Source: Thalassoglobus sp. JC818 (GTDB taxonomy: Bacteria > Planctomycetota > Planctomycetia > Planctomycetales > Planctomycetaceae). From it: DNA of 64,000 nucleotides. Positions 8,814-18,311 of the stretch are shown here, one piece after another (position 1 is the first letter of the stretch; each line of letters begins with the position of its first letter). The stretch covers positions 930,001-994,000 of the forward strand of contig NZ_JBFEFI010000001.1 in the NCBI RefSeq assembly GCF_040717535.1, given 5' to 3'. The translations under genes and the position numbers were made by a program. The notes under the pieces are model-generated. The model was not told the DNA's origin. It made no database searches and worked only from the letters and a program-made list of their open reading frames with translations.

Positions 8814-11336
8814 TCACGGAATGACGAGCGATTCGCGGATGCGTTTTGCTTCGATCCGTCGAGCCCGATAGGTTTCAATCGCCCGATCATAGGCTGCTCT
8901 GGCTTCTTCACGCTCATTCTCGGCGATCACATGGCTGCGAGATGCCCACAAGAGTTCGACGGACTGAGCGCACCATTCCGCACTCTCTTCCGAGCTTCGA
9001 ATCGGCTCGTTCGAGACGATGACGTCGACGGGGTTTGTATGCAGTTGAGGAAAGTGTCTCAAAGCGATCCAGCTGCTTTGGTACACATTCACCGACAAAG
9101 CAATTCGATGAGGTTTTCCATCCGCGGGAACGACTTGCGAAGCGACCACTTCACCGTTTCTCACGACTTCAACGCGGCGATCGCCTCCCTGAATCGTCTG
9201 GTTACTTCTCGTCCCGTGCAGAATCCGCGTGTCCCCGACTTCACGTCGCCCGTCTGAATTGGGTTGGGTCCCGTAAGCCACAGCGACAGGTGTTTCCGGC
9301 GCAAAGCTGACTAGACCTTCCACAAGCACCACGGAAGGTCCTTTCAAGAGGAGCGCACCGGTTCCGGGTTCGACTCCGCTGACCTCAAACTTGAGAGCGT
9401 GTGCATATCCGTCTGAGACGTACGACCGTCCGGCTGCCAATCCCTCACACCAGTCAGAAAACTGAATCTGCTGACGTTCTTCTTCTCCGAGATTGACGTA
9501 AACGCGCCCCTGACCGACTCGACGACTACTCATACACGGAAAATCCGTTTCGCCGCTCAACTTGATCGGAAGTCCACAGTTGAGCAGGTGATACCAGGTG
9601 TTCCACTCACCAATCCGGCCGGTATCCATGGCGCTGGTGAAGTCACAAACTCCTTCGGATGCACTGACAAAGATTTCCATCGCCCCAGATCCGTTCATGG
9701 AGGGAAGAACGAGATTGGGAAGCGTGTTCGCTGCGCGATCAGCCACTCTCACAATTTCGGCACGAGAGAGAGTCCCGGTCGCGTCTTCATCAATGAGTCC
9801 GAACTTGTCGGGAAGAAGAGCCGCTTCCGATTCGTCGATGCTGACTTCTTTGTCTCCATTCTTGTCATGCCGCCGAAGAATCCAATCAGCGTATTTCTCT
9901 TCATCAATCCGCATGTCTGAGTGCGGATAGCCGGTGACACCTCCCTGATCTTTGGCCCAACGCATGACAGGCACTGTCCAAGTCGGCCAACCGTCGGTTG
10001 TCCCGTTCGTCCCGGGATAAACCTGATCGGAAAGGTTGAGGAGACAGACGTGACCGAGGGCTGCCGAACCGAAACCACTGATCTCCAGATCGTATTTCAG
10101 TAGCGTCATCGGTTCGCTGACGAGGTCAGCCTGAGGTGAGAAATACCGCCGCTGAAAATCAAAGCAGGGGCCCCACGTCAAAACACAGCCGACGTTTAAC
10201 CCTTCTCCCTTCACCTGACGAAACATGTCGACCGGAGAAACGCCTTGTGTCGGATCTTGATAATGCGAACACCCAGCTCCGTGAATGTGATGATCTCCGC
10301 TATAAAATCCGAACTCCATCGGATTCACCCATCTCTGAAGATGAACTTCGACTGTGTTTTCTTGTTGCGGATCAATTGTGACCTGTTGCTTTTGAACGAC
10401 ATATTCCGGTCCACGCGAACTTATGATTGAGTATTCGCCGGGAGCGAGGCGGATCGATTCTCCATCATGTCGATAGATCTGCTCCTGAAAGAAGAAATCT
10501 GGAGCCAGCCGCTTCGGTTGCGGCGGAAGAACTCGTCCCTTTGCGTCGCGAATCATTAACCTTGCTGTCGTAGGCGTTCCATCTTCATCATGAATGGATA
10601 GACGAACCGGCACCGCAGGTTGACATTCGAAGAGTATCGGAATCTCCCCGCGAAAGCCCAGATCCTGAGTTCCCTGACCGACATCGAATGCGAGCGTCGC
10701 TTCGCGTTTTCCTTCCTCGGAACAGTAAGCCAGCAGCAAAACATATTCGACTTCGAGCCCACTTAGTCGATCCGTCAACGGAGGATCATCGAAGAGTTCG
10801 AACTGGAAAATCCTCTCGGATGCTGAGTCATTCGAGCTGGTCGGACTGGTTTCCTGCGAGTCGGAATCACCGAGATGTTCCTGTTGCTGTCGCTGCAGAA
10901 TGAATGGTGAGACACCGGAGTAGACATTCCCCGACTGAGGTGAAGAGACTCTTAAGCGCTCCGTGAGTGTTGACTCGTTGATGACTTTGACCAGAAACGG
11001 CTGATAGCCATGTTGTGTGAGGACCGCCTTTTTTGGTCCGCGAGTCACCTTCACCCGATACTCCGGATTCAAGTGGACAGCCAGTAGAACTTCGGAATCG
11101 AGAAGTTCCTGAATCCGCAACGAATCACGGCTCTCAACAGCTTTCTTGAGTTCGTTGAGAAGCGCTTCTGGAAACGGGTCTCCGATCGCCTCTCGGCACT
11201 CAATGAGCCGCGCCACATTCGCCGCCAGCGGTTGGCCATCAACGCTCAGAACGGGGATCTCAGCAAAACCTTTCTGAAAAGTGAGGCTGCCGAGAAGAAG
11301 TACTGCCACAAGTAGCCGTCGAATTTGTATGACCAT
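8814..11336 (-). CDS. CehA/McbA family metallohydrolase with EF-hand insertion
   Basis: This 840-residue exported protein has a signal peptide (RRLLVAVLLLGSLTF, ending near FAE at 26). Residues 100-340 form beta-rich modules, including a carboxypeptidase-regulatory-like segment near 310. The catalytic part starts at about 345 with GDHHIHGAG, the His-rich metal-binding motif of the PHP-like CehA/McbA family, and continues to about 720. Inside it, at about 485-530, are two consecutive EF-hand loops (DKNGDKEVSIDE and DEDATGTLSRAE). The C-terminus is a charged helix. Known family members include carbamate hydrolases, but most planctomycete copies are of unknown substrate, so hydrolase activity is inferred. 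It stands alone; the start ATG at 11336 has only a weak ribosome binding site. Confidence 0.82.
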   Translation of the reverse strand: MVIQIRRLLVAVLLLGSLTFQKGFAEIPVLSVDGQPLAANVARLIECREAIGDPFPEALLNELKKAVESRDSLRIQELLDSEVLLAVHLNPEYRVKVTRGPKKAVLTQHGYQPFLVKVINESTLTERLRVSSPQSGNVYSGVSPFILQRQQQEHLGDSDSQETSPTSSNDSASERIFQFELFDDPPLTDRLSGLEVEYVLLLAYCSEEGKREATLAFDVGQGTQDLGFRGEIPILFECQPAVPVRLSIHDEDGTPTTARLMIRDAKGRVLPPQPKRLAPDFFFQEQIYRHDGESIRLAPGEYSIISSRGPEYVVQKQQVTIDPQQENTVEVHLQRWVNPMEFGFYSGDHHIHGAGCSHYQDPTQGVSPVDMFRQVKGEGLNVGCVLTWGPCFDFQRRYFSPQADLVSEPMTLLKYDLEISGFGSAALGHVCLLNLSDQVYPGTNGTTDGWPTWTVPVMRWAKDQGGVTGYPHSDMRIDEEKYADWILRRHDKNGDKEVSIDESEAALLPDKFGLIDEDATGTLSRAEIVRVADRAANTLPNLVLPSMNGSGAMEIFVSASEGVCDFTSAMDTGRIGEWNTWYHLLNCGLPIKLSGETDFPCMSSRRVGQGRVYVNLGEEERQQIQFSDWCEGLAAGRSYVSDGYAHALKFEVSGVEPGTGALLLKGPSVVLVEGLVSFAPETPVAVAYGTQPNSDGRREVGDTRILHGTRSNQTIQGGDRRVEVVRNGEVVASQVVPADGKPHRIALSVNVYQSSWIALRHFPQLHTNPVDVIVSNEPIRSSEESAEWCAQSVELLWASRSHVIAENEREEARAAYDRAIETYRARRIEAKRIRESLVIP

Positions 11337-11686
11337 TACGACCCATCCAAACTGAAAGTCTATCTAAGGGTTAGTTCTAGTCGATTTCGCCGCTCGAATG
11401 AATTCTGTTGCCATTTGGTGAGATTTCAGGGCTCGTGAGTTACTCCGTGAGTTCCGTGGTCCGATGCCTCAGCCTGTGTCGATTTGTGGAGAAATTGCAT
11501 CAAATCAAACCCCCGTATCCGCATGTCAGGGAGGTCCTAAGTTTTTTGAGAATTGACTCTTTGCCCATTTCAAAATCCTCTCGCATAGTTGGGCAAGTTT
11601 GCAAACCCACGTGCTTCCACTGCAGGGAAGACATTTGTGAGAGAGAAAAAGAGCAATCAATAACTAAGAAGAATTGTGGGTGAAGA
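11337..11686. other. Divergent intergenic region, no gene seen
   Basis: This 350-base spacer separates the metallohydrolase (minus) from the PEP-CTERM gene (plus). It must carry the promoters for both, but I could not fix -35/-10 boxes. Confidence 0.45.
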
Positions 11687-12352
11687 ATGAAAAAATTTAT
11701 GGCCGCATGGTCCATCGTCATGATGATGGGCATGCTTTCTCAAGCGGAAGCGGGATTCTTCTCGTTTAGCGGGGAGTTCCAAACAGATGACACTGTTCAG
11801 CTGTTCAACTTCACGCTGAATTCCGCTTCGGACGTGACTCTGCAGTCGTTCGGTTACGCCGGCGGAACACAAGCTGACGGAAACGTTGTTTCCGCTGGTG
11901 GTTTCGATCCGATCCTGTACTTGTTCGATTCCAGTGGAAACGTGATCGACTTCAATGACGATGGCGGATTCCCAGATGTGAATATCGATCCAGTCACAGG
12001 CAGCACCTACGACGTTTACATGGAAATCCTCGGTCTTGGACCAGGAAACTACACTGTGGCATTGTCGCAGTACGACAACTTCCTGAACGGCGGAATTGCT
12101 GGAAACCTTTCAGATGGATTCGCCTTCACTGGAGATCCAGAGTTCACTCAGAAGTTCACTGGAAACTCCTCCGGAAAGTTCTGGGATGTCAACGGATTTG
12201 CTCGTAACGGACAATTCGCGTTCGACATCGTTGGAGTCGACTCAGCTTCATTGCAGTCAGTTCCAGAACCTTCTTCACTGGCGCTCGTGACCCTCGGTCT
12301 GGCATCTGCCGGAGTGATTCGTCGCAAACGACGCAACCAGGCCAACGCCTGA
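11687..12352 (+). CDS. PEP-CTERM sorting domain protein, DVUA0089-like
   Basis: This 221-residue exported protein has an N-terminal signal peptide (hydrophobic WSIVMMMGMLSQAEA, cleavage near 22). The mature part is low in Lys and rich in Gly, Asp, Phe and Asn, of the DVUA0089/pre-peptidase C-terminal type that begins FSFSGEFQTDDTVQLFNF. The C-terminus has the PEP-CTERM tripartite signal: VPEPSS at about 192-197, a hydrophobic segment, and a basic RRKRR tail. Such proteins are processed by an exosortase and released or attached at the surface, often along with exopolysaccharide. No exosortase or polysaccharide locus is nearby. A strong terminator follows. Confidence 0.9.
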   Translation: MKKFMAAWSIVMMMGMLSQAEAGFFSFSGEFQTDDTVQLFNFTLNSASDVTLQSFGYAGGTQADGNVVSAGGFDPILYLFDSSGNVIDFNDDGGFPDVNIDPVTGSTYDVYMEILGLGPGNYTVALSQYDNFLNGGIAGNLSDGFAFTGDPEFTQKFTGNSSGKFWDVNGFARNGQFAFDIVGVDSASLQSVPEPSSLALVTLGLASAGVIRRKRRNQANA

Positions 12353-12402
12353 TAAGACCCAGCTCGATACACAATGATCGAGCAAAAGCACAGTGAGACT
12401 GA

Positions 12403-12440
12403 GAAGCGAAGAGTCAATTGGCTCTTCGCTTCTTTCGTTT
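12403..12440 (+). terminator. Intrinsic terminator after the PEP-CTERM gene
   Basis: An 11-bp perfect stem (GAAGCGAAGAG 12403-12413 with CTCTTCGCTTC 12422-12432) is followed by TTTCGTTT, 50 bases after the stop. Confidence 0.85.
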
Positions 12441-12492
12441 CATAACTTCGTTCGCAAGCTCATACGAGACACATGGGAAGCCGCAGAACCGG

Positions 12493-14622
12493 TTATGCTG
12501 ACGTCGGTACAGTGAAGTATTTCTCAACAAGTTCTTCCGAAGGCTTGGGAGTCAGCGGAGTGATGATCAGGACAGCGAGCAATGAAGCTGTGAGACCAAT
12601 GACGACTGGAGAAAGCCCGAATAGATTGATGGGATTCGTGAACTCGCCACCTCTCAGCCAACTGGCGATGTGCATCAACAGATGTGCTCCGAACCCCACA
12701 AGCATGCTTCCCAGACAGCCCCATACGTTCGCACGCTTCCAGTAGAGAAGTGCCACGACAGGGAAAAGAAAACATGCTGCCAGTCCGCTTCCGACATACA
12801 CAATAATGTCTTGCAGGAACTTCGGCGGGTTGATGGCAAAGAACATGGCAATCGAACCGATGACTAATGTCGTCAGGTAGCTCAACCGTTTCACTGTTTT
12901 GACGCTGGCCGATGGGTGAATGTTTCGCTGATACAAGTCTCGGACAAGGGCAGAAGAAATCACGAGCAGGAAGCTGTCGACAGTCGACATCACGGCGGCA
13001 AACGGAGCAGCGATCAACAGCCCGGCTAGCCATCCGTGTCCAACTCCTTCGGTCAGAGTAACTGCCATGGCAGGCATAATCTGGTCTGCTTCATTCTCCA
13101 TTCCCGGCAGCAAAATTCGGGAGTAGCAGAAAATCATGACGAGCGGAAAGTAGATCAGCCCGTAGTAAATCGTGACTGTCATGATGGCTCGACGAAGAGT
13201 CTTCGAGTCTTTGAATGCCATCAACCGGACCATGTATTGAGGCTGTCCCGTCCCCGAGATCGCCCACATAAAGAAGAAAGAGATGGCCATTCCGAGAGGC
13301 AGAAAACCAGCGGCCGCCGCGACCTCTTCATCGGTTCGCTCATCTTTCGTCGGTCCCATCGGAGCAGGTCCGGAGACATAATTCCCCGGCTCGCCGGCAC
13401 CGTAAGAATACGATTGAAACTCATCGAAATGAGCGACCATCAGCGGTTTCACGGACGGGTTGGAACCAGCATCAAACGGCCAGAAGGCTTGACTTGTCTC
13501 AGGCATTGAAACATCAATGCCGCCTCCCTCTTCATCGCCAGAGTTAATTGCTTCGGCGATATTCTCTTGCACCTTCATCGATTTGGAGATGGAACGCCTT
13601 TGTTCCAGACGTTCCCATTGGAGATCAATCTCTTCTGGAGTGATGAGTTCCACGAACGTCACATTCTCGGCAGAGCTTGCTCCGGCAGGCAAGGAGATCG
13701 AACCACTGAGTCGATAGAGGTGTTCTTCTCCCTCCCCATCGGTATGACCGAACCAGAGATCTTTAAGCGTGACTGGCTGATCGATCGCACGGTCGAATTC
13801 AAGTCGACCGGTTGCAATTCGCGGTGGAATCATCTTCGACATCAGTTCTGTGCCCGATTGCATTCCCCCAACTTGGGACAGCGTCAGCGGAAGCATGATC
13901 GCCACGCCGAACACCATCACAATGCCTTGCAACACGTCTGTCCAGACAACTGCATGAAACCCGCCGTAGGTGGTGTAGAGAATCACCAGAATTCCAAAAG
14001 CGAGCAGACAACAGAAGTACCCCGGTTCCACTCCCTCAAAAAAAGCATGGTCCTGAATCAGCAGCCCACAGGTATGACTGAGCGATTGAAAAATGTCTGC
14101 ATCTTCAATCAGTGTTTGCAGCAAGACGCTGCCCGCTTTGAATTGGGCGATGAGATTGAACGAAAGGAAAAAGACAATCAACAGCATGGCGACGATGCCG
14201 AACGCGGGGCTCTCGAATCGGTCGCGGAGGACATCGGGAATCGTAATAGCTCCGGACTTTCGGGCGACTTGATTCACACGCTTCCCGAGTAAACCCATCG
14301 TGCAGATCGGGTAGACCATGTAACTCGAAATCCACAGCGCCAGAATCCATCCATGCGAATAAATCTTGGCTGGGAACCCGGTAAAGCTTCCACCTGAAGC
14401 ACTTGTCGCTGCGAAAGTCAGGGCGAATGCCCACATCCCCAGGCCGCGACTTCCCAGGAAGTACTCACTGAGAAAGCTCTTTCCCTGAAGCAAGCGATTC
14501 GCGAATGCTGCGATGACGAAGACCGCGATCGTATAAATGCCGAATGTCCAAATCGCGGCGTTCGAAGCTGTGACAGCGAGGACACCTGAAACCGAAACCC
14601 CTCCCATACCGACATCTTTCAT
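12493..14622 (-). CDS. Sodium:solute symporter family transporter
   Basis: This is a polytopic membrane protein of 709 residues, much longer than the usual 480-550 for the family. The first membrane segments and the SSS signature region are clear (GSRGLGMWAFALTFAATSAS near 52-71, then several helices to about 250). A soluble stretch of roughly 170 residues (about 255-430), rich in charged residues, separates two helix bundles. The rest (about 435-690) has the remaining helices, including GTGQPQYMVRLMAFKD. The family couples sodium influx to uptake of a solute such as pantothenate, proline or a sugar; the substrate is unknown here. The small gene 53 bases upstream resembles YhdT, which in enterobacteria precedes panF, so pantothenate or a similar acid is a candidate. 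Confidence 0.88.
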   Translation of the reverse strand: MKDVGMGGVSVSGVLAVTASNAAIWTFGIYTIAVFVIAAFANRLLQGKSFLSEYFLGSRGLGMWAFALTFAATSASGGSFTGFPAKIYSHGWILALWISSYMVYPICTMGLLGKRVNQVARKSGAITIPDVLRDRFESPAFGIVAMLLIVFFLSFNLIAQFKAGSVLLQTLIEDADIFQSLSHTCGLLIQDHAFFEGVEPGYFCCLLAFGILVILYTTYGGFHAVVWTDVLQGIVMVFGVAIMLPLTLSQVGGMQSGTELMSKMIPPRIATGRLEFDRAIDQPVTLKDLWFGHTDGEGEEHLYRLSGSISLPAGASSAENVTFVELITPEEIDLQWERLEQRRSISKSMKVQENIAEAINSGDEEGGGIDVSMPETSQAFWPFDAGSNPSVKPLMVAHFDEFQSYSYGAGEPGNYVSGPAPMGPTKDERTDEEVAAAAGFLPLGMAISFFFMWAISGTGQPQYMVRLMAFKDSKTLRRAIMTVTIYYGLIYFPLVMIFCYSRILLPGMENEADQIMPAMAVTLTEGVGHGWLAGLLIAAPFAAVMSTVDSFLLVISSALVRDLYQRNIHPSASVKTVKRLSYLTTLVIGSIAMFFAINPPKFLQDIIVYVGSGLAACFLFPVVALLYWKRANVWGCLGSMLVGFGAHLLMHIASWLRGGEFTNPINLFGLSPVVIGLTASLLAVLIITPLTPKPSEELVEKYFTVPTSA

Positions 14623-14675
14623 GTAGAGACTGGAAGCTTCTGAGAATGTAATCGCGTGAGTTCAATAGAACCCGT

Positions 14676-15008
14676 CTAATCCGGGTTGGGAGCGTCTGAC
14701 AAATCGATGTCAGAAGAGACGGGTTCGAGATCGTCATCCTGGATGTAGAACGCACACATCCCAATCGCCACAACGCCGCAGACCACCCATGGAATTGCGA
14801 CTCCCCAGACGATCCAGGAAGGCAAGCCCCAAAAGAGTTGAAGCTCGAGGTCTTCACCCGCTTTCCTGTATCCGTACGCGTAGCAGTACGGAACCGTCCA
14901 CAGGAAACTCACCGCCCACAGCGACAAGATCGCAATCGCTTCCCGTTTTGAATGCCGGTAAACCGGGTCTTCAGTCGACTTCACAGAACTTTCTCCAATT
15001 CTTTTCAA
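14676..15008 (-). CDS. YhdT-like (DUF997) small membrane protein
   Basis: This 110-residue protein has two membrane helices (about 27-47 and 69-92). The pattern KREA...W...Y...GLPSWIVWG...DDDLEP resembles the DUF997/YhdT family: a basic start with REA, a GxP-W-F/I turn before the second helix, and an acidic DDxLE tail. YhdT-like genes precede sodium/pantothenate symporter genes, and here the gene lies directly upstream of, and on the same strand as, a sodium:solute symporter (53-base gap). The two probably form an operon, and the small protein may be an accessory subunit. Its own biochemical role is not established. Confidence 0.75.
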   Translation of the reverse strand: MKRIGESSVKSTEDPVYRHSKREAIAILSLWAVSFLWTVPYCYAYGYRKAGEDLELQLFWGLPSWIVWGVAIPWVVCGVVAIGMCAFYIQDDDLEPVSSDIDLSDAPNPD

Positions 15009-15784
15009 TTCGACATTCGAAAGCCTAGCCGCTCCCTTGGGAACTTGGAAACCAATAGCGACGCATTCCGCACAAAGTCATCAGGAAACAGAAGCTTCTG
15101 AATTTGCACATACGAAGATGCGACAGACACCTTTTCGTCAATGAGCATCGCGATGATGTCAGAGCCTGACGTCACTCCAAATGGGCGAGAGTGGAAGTCA
15201 TGCTGTCTGCGATCCTGATGCAGCCCCAGATTCAATGAACGCCATTGAAGAATGGAATGCCATCGCTCATCTCGCTGGGCTCAGGCTCTGAAGTGCAGCG
15301 AAGAAAGTGCTCGAACACGCACGTGTGTTGTCAAAACAAAAGTCGTCAATTTGATCAATTGTGCCTCGAAATCGATGCTTCTTCGGCGATTGCGATCTGC
15401 CAGCAACCATCGTGGCTCAATTTGTGACAATGACACTCCCACTCCCCGCCACGTTTCGCCCCTCAAAATCGCGCTGAAACAGATCTTCGTTCCAGAAATC
15501 TTCGAGCCTCGTTAACTCCCAATGCCATCACGACTAACGGTGAGGATTCAGATTCCGGGACGAGCAATTCCACAAAAATGATCGGAAAAAACGCAACTTC
15601 TTTGCATCGAAATCGACAATAGACACGTTGAAGAAGTTGAGTTTTCGAAACGTAAAGTCGTTCTTTGAACGCGAGTCGAATCGAATTGGCACGCTCTTCG
15701 CTATGTTTCCATTCGGTCAGCGAGAGCTTCGACCAGTTCGAGATTTGAGACGAACTCAAAGCCAACATTTCTAGGAGAATATAA
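15009..15784. other. Long intergenic region, no supported gene
   Basis: These 776 bases hold only short frames without credible starts or coding character, including a 115-codon minus frame at 15463-15810 that I rejected. No tRNA, terminator or copy of the palindromic repeat was found. Part of it may be decayed coding sequence or an untranslated RNA. Confidence 0.4.
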
Positions 15785-15976
15785 ATGGCTGTTCTACGCC
15801 CAGGACGCACGAATCGCCGTAGTCAAAACCATCGTCGTGACACAAACAACCGACACCCGCGAGTCGTCACGGAATTCGATAAGGATCAAGTTTCTTCAGT
15901 CGAAGATTTGCAAGCAGCATTTGCTCTGCTTTCAAAAGCACTTCGAGACACAGCCCCGAAACGGCAACTCTCGTAA
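15785..15976 (+). CDS. Possible small basic protein, unknown
   Basis: This is a 63-codon frame. The case for translation is its start: AGGAG at 15773-15777, seven bases before ATG 15785. The product is strongly basic in the first half (PGRTNRRSQNHRRDTNNRHPR), followed by an amphipathic helix (SVEDLQAAFALLSKALRD). I recognise no family. A basic N-terminus could bind nucleic acid, but that is a guess. It sits alone between two long empty regions, which weakens the case. Confidence 0.42.
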   Translation: MAVLRPGRTNRRSQNHRRDTNNRHPRVVTEFDKDQVSSVEDLQAAFALLSKALRDTAPKRQLS

Positions 15977-16650
15977 CGCTGACTCCGCCCAGAAACGGTC
16001 TCCACGAATCTTGCGATCATCGTTGAGAAGCATTCCCTCGTCACAGCAATTGGACGACCTTTGGATTGCTTTCAACTAGCAGGATGTGGAGACCGTAAGA
16101 CGTTTCGGACTGAGTGATTGAATCGCAACTCAACAAGCTCGTCTTGTGACTTTCTCTGATAGCGAATCTTCAAGCTTCTTTCATTTCGACTTCACAACAG
16201 AAAAGTCGAACTTCTTCCGGCACGACGCGCCCAACTCTGCTCTTCATGTTGGACCAAGCTCTAGCGTCTTCGTTTGCATATCGCTTTGCCGCCGAATGTT
16301 CCAGCAGATCGAGTTGTGTTCTCAACCATGATGCTGGAGGCTTCCTTCACCCTTTGGTGGGTCAACAAGCTTTTCAAACGACTCTTTCAATTGCATTTTG
16401 ACGCTCGAAGATGTCGAAAGGTGATCGGCATTCATGCACAAACGCCAACAATCGACCGGCCAAAGTGCAAACCTTTCAATGGGTGCATCCCACAGCAGGG
16501 ATAGTGATCAACTCATCGAGCGGACAAGCAACACTTATCTTTGTCCCAACAAAACAGATTGCCTCATGGTTTGCGGGAACGGCTTCTGAACCGCTATTCT
16601 TCAGATCAGTCCTTGTTGATCAACCGACCTACTTAGCGGAATCGCATTCG
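15977..16650. other. Long intergenic region, no supported gene
   Basis: These 674 bases lie upstream of the NHL protein gene. An in-frame extension of that gene begins at 16411, but it places a Tat signal in the interior of the protein and is therefore unlikely. Nothing else is recognisable. Confidence 0.4.
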
Positions 16651-17724
16651 ATGAAACAGACGCACTCTCGCCGCGACTTCATGAAAGCCACTGTCGCCAC
16701 AGCCACCGCTTTTGCCGGGGCTCCCATGTTCCTGAATGCTTCCGACAAAGCTGGTCGCAAACTCCCCGTCGTTGGATCGGGAGAACACACTTACGAATGC
16801 CATCACTACTGGGGGAACGACAGCCTGCCAGCGAATCACGAATACGGAGGGGCCTCACACGGAACCGCCGTCGATTCACAAGGTCGAATTTACATCACTC
16901 ATCAGGGAACCCCCGGATCGCTGTTCGTCTTCGATGACAAAGGGCAGTTCATCAAAGCGATGGGTGAAGAGCATGTCATCAACAACAACGGAAAAGGCCA
17001 CGGAATCGACATTCGCCGAGAAGGGAATGACGAATTCATCTACCTTTCCCCAAGCGAGAGTTCACTGTGGTACACAAAAATGACTCTCGACGGAGAAGTT
17101 GTCTGGAAACGCGGTCGGAAAGAACTTCAGAAAGACAGCGGCGTTCTTGGTGAGGGCGTGAGATACCGACCCACGAACACGAGCTTCCGGCCGGACGGCG
17201 GCTACTATCTCGGTGATGGATACGGCAGCAACTATCTGTTTGAGTACGACAAGAACGACAAGTTTGTACGCGTGATCGGCGGTTCTGGAACCGAAGCTGG
17301 CCAGTTCCAAACTCCGCACGGGCAGTGGCTCGATGAGAGAGATGGAACCGCCAAGCTCGTCGTCGCTGACCGGGCGAACAAGCGACTCCAATGGTTCGAC
17401 CTCGATGGAAATCACGTCCAGACTCTCGACGGTTTCCTCTTCCCGGCCGATATCGACATTCAAGGCGAAATCATGCTGGTCCCGGATCTCCACGCTCGGA
17501 TCACGCTGCTCGACAAGAACAATCAAGTTCTGGCACAACTCGGTGAAGACGAAGCCTGGCGGGAACGCGTTCTCGGCGATGGCTTTGCAATGCGTCGCAC
17601 GCCAGATCAGTGGGAGGATGGAAAGTTCATTCATCCGCACGATGCCTGCTTCGATGCAGATGGAAACATTTACTGTGCAGAATGGGTGGTCACCGGCCGG
17701 GTGACCAAACTCGTTCGTGTATAA
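16651..17724 (+). CDS. NHL-repeat beta-propeller protein, Tat-exported
   Basis: From ATG 16651 the product is 357 residues and begins with a Tat signal, HSRRDFMKATVATATAFAGA. The body repeats the NHL pattern: GTAVDSQGRIYITHQG, GHGIDIRREGNDEFIYLS, TSFRPDGGYYLGDGYG, VIGGSGTEAGQFQTPHGQW, and HPHDACFDADGNIYCAEW near the end. This suggests a six-bladed propeller as in peptidyl-alpha-hydroxyglycine lyase and related exported proteins. Conserved His residues in the blades (GAGQF-TPHG, HPHD) could bind metal. Enzymatic activity is not established for such planctomycete proteins. It stands alone; the following 580 bases carry a palindromic repeat element. Confidence 0.86.
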   Translation: MKQTHSRRDFMKATVATATAFAGAPMFLNASDKAGRKLPVVGSGEHTYECHHYWGNDSLPANHEYGGASHGTAVDSQGRIYITHQGTPGSLFVFDDKGQFIKAMGEEHVINNNGKGHGIDIRREGNDEFIYLSPSESSLWYTKMTLDGEVVWKRGRKELQKDSGVLGEGVRYRPTNTSFRPDGGYYLGDGYGSNYLFEYDKNDKFVRVIGGSGTEAGQFQTPHGQWLDERDGTAKLVVADRANKRLQWFDLDGNHVQTLDGFLFPADIDIQGEIMLVPDLHARITLLDKNNQVLAQLGEDEAWRERVLGDGFAMRRTPDQWEDGKFIHPHDACFDADGNIYCAEWVVTGRVTKLVRV

Positions 17725-18311
17725 GTTCGGTTGAGCCTCGTTTTCTGCGATTCGGCCTCTGATTGAATTCAGCAGACTGAAACGAGATCTGAGGATCGTG
17801 CCCGCATCTAGTACAAGACAGTGATTTAGGAATCGAAGATATTCGGGAACGCTGGTCGGAGGGTGAGGGGTTTGCGCGAAAGACGAGCGCGGCTTCTCAA
17901 TCCGATGGCATAGGCCTGCAGGGAACATTGTCGTCCCTGCCATAGAAAAAGCTGCGCTGTCCGCACAGCTCATGTCGGCAGCACTCGCAATTTTTCTGAT
18001 TACGACAAACTCCACCGGAACTTCGCTCGAATGACCGGGGTTGAATTTTGTACGAGATGAGTGCAGCGACGCTAGCCCGATCAGAACTAGCTGCATTTTG
18101 TGTGCACGAGCAAGCACAGCCTTTTCACTTATGAAACAGTGCAAACGAGTGCAGCGGAAAGAGCAACTTGCTCTAGCTGCATCGTGACGTTGCTGTTTGA
18201 ACTCGTTCAATCTGCGAGTTCTTCGAGCAATCAAACGCTCAATGCATTCTCACGGATTCTTGATCCATTTCACCTCTCAAATCCTACTCACATTCAGTGG
18301 AGACCGTTCCG
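17725..18311. other. Intergenic region carrying one palindromic element
   Basis: No gene is supported. A 390-codon minus-strand frame that crosses this region is the antisense shadow of the NHL gene and runs through the repeat. The region holds repeat copy A (18088-18175) and the promoter of the next gene. Confidence 0.5.
18088..18175 (-). repeat. TA-flanked palindromic element, copy A (88 bp)
   Basis: On the minus strand this copy begins TAGAGCAAGTTGCTCTTTCC and runs to TGCAGCTA, with TA at both ends. Compared with the longer copies at 31552, 57693 and 62532 it has lost about ten bases of the inner GCGAG arm, and its far end is TGCAGC instead of TGCTC. The 10-mer CTAGCTGCAT occurs at both borders (18087-18096 and 18173-18182). 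Unlike the other four copies, it is not attached to the stop codon of a recognised gene. Confidence 0.8.

Noticed and set aside
15463-15810. 115-codon minus-strand frame
   Set aside because: There is no ribosome binding site, no domain and unlikely amino-acid composition, and it overlaps the start of the better-supported small frame at 15785.
17062-18234. 390-codon minus-strand open frame
   Set aside because: Its distal two thirds are antisense to the Tat/NHL gene, its start lies in non-coding sequence, and it runs through palindromic copy A. The translation has no domain.
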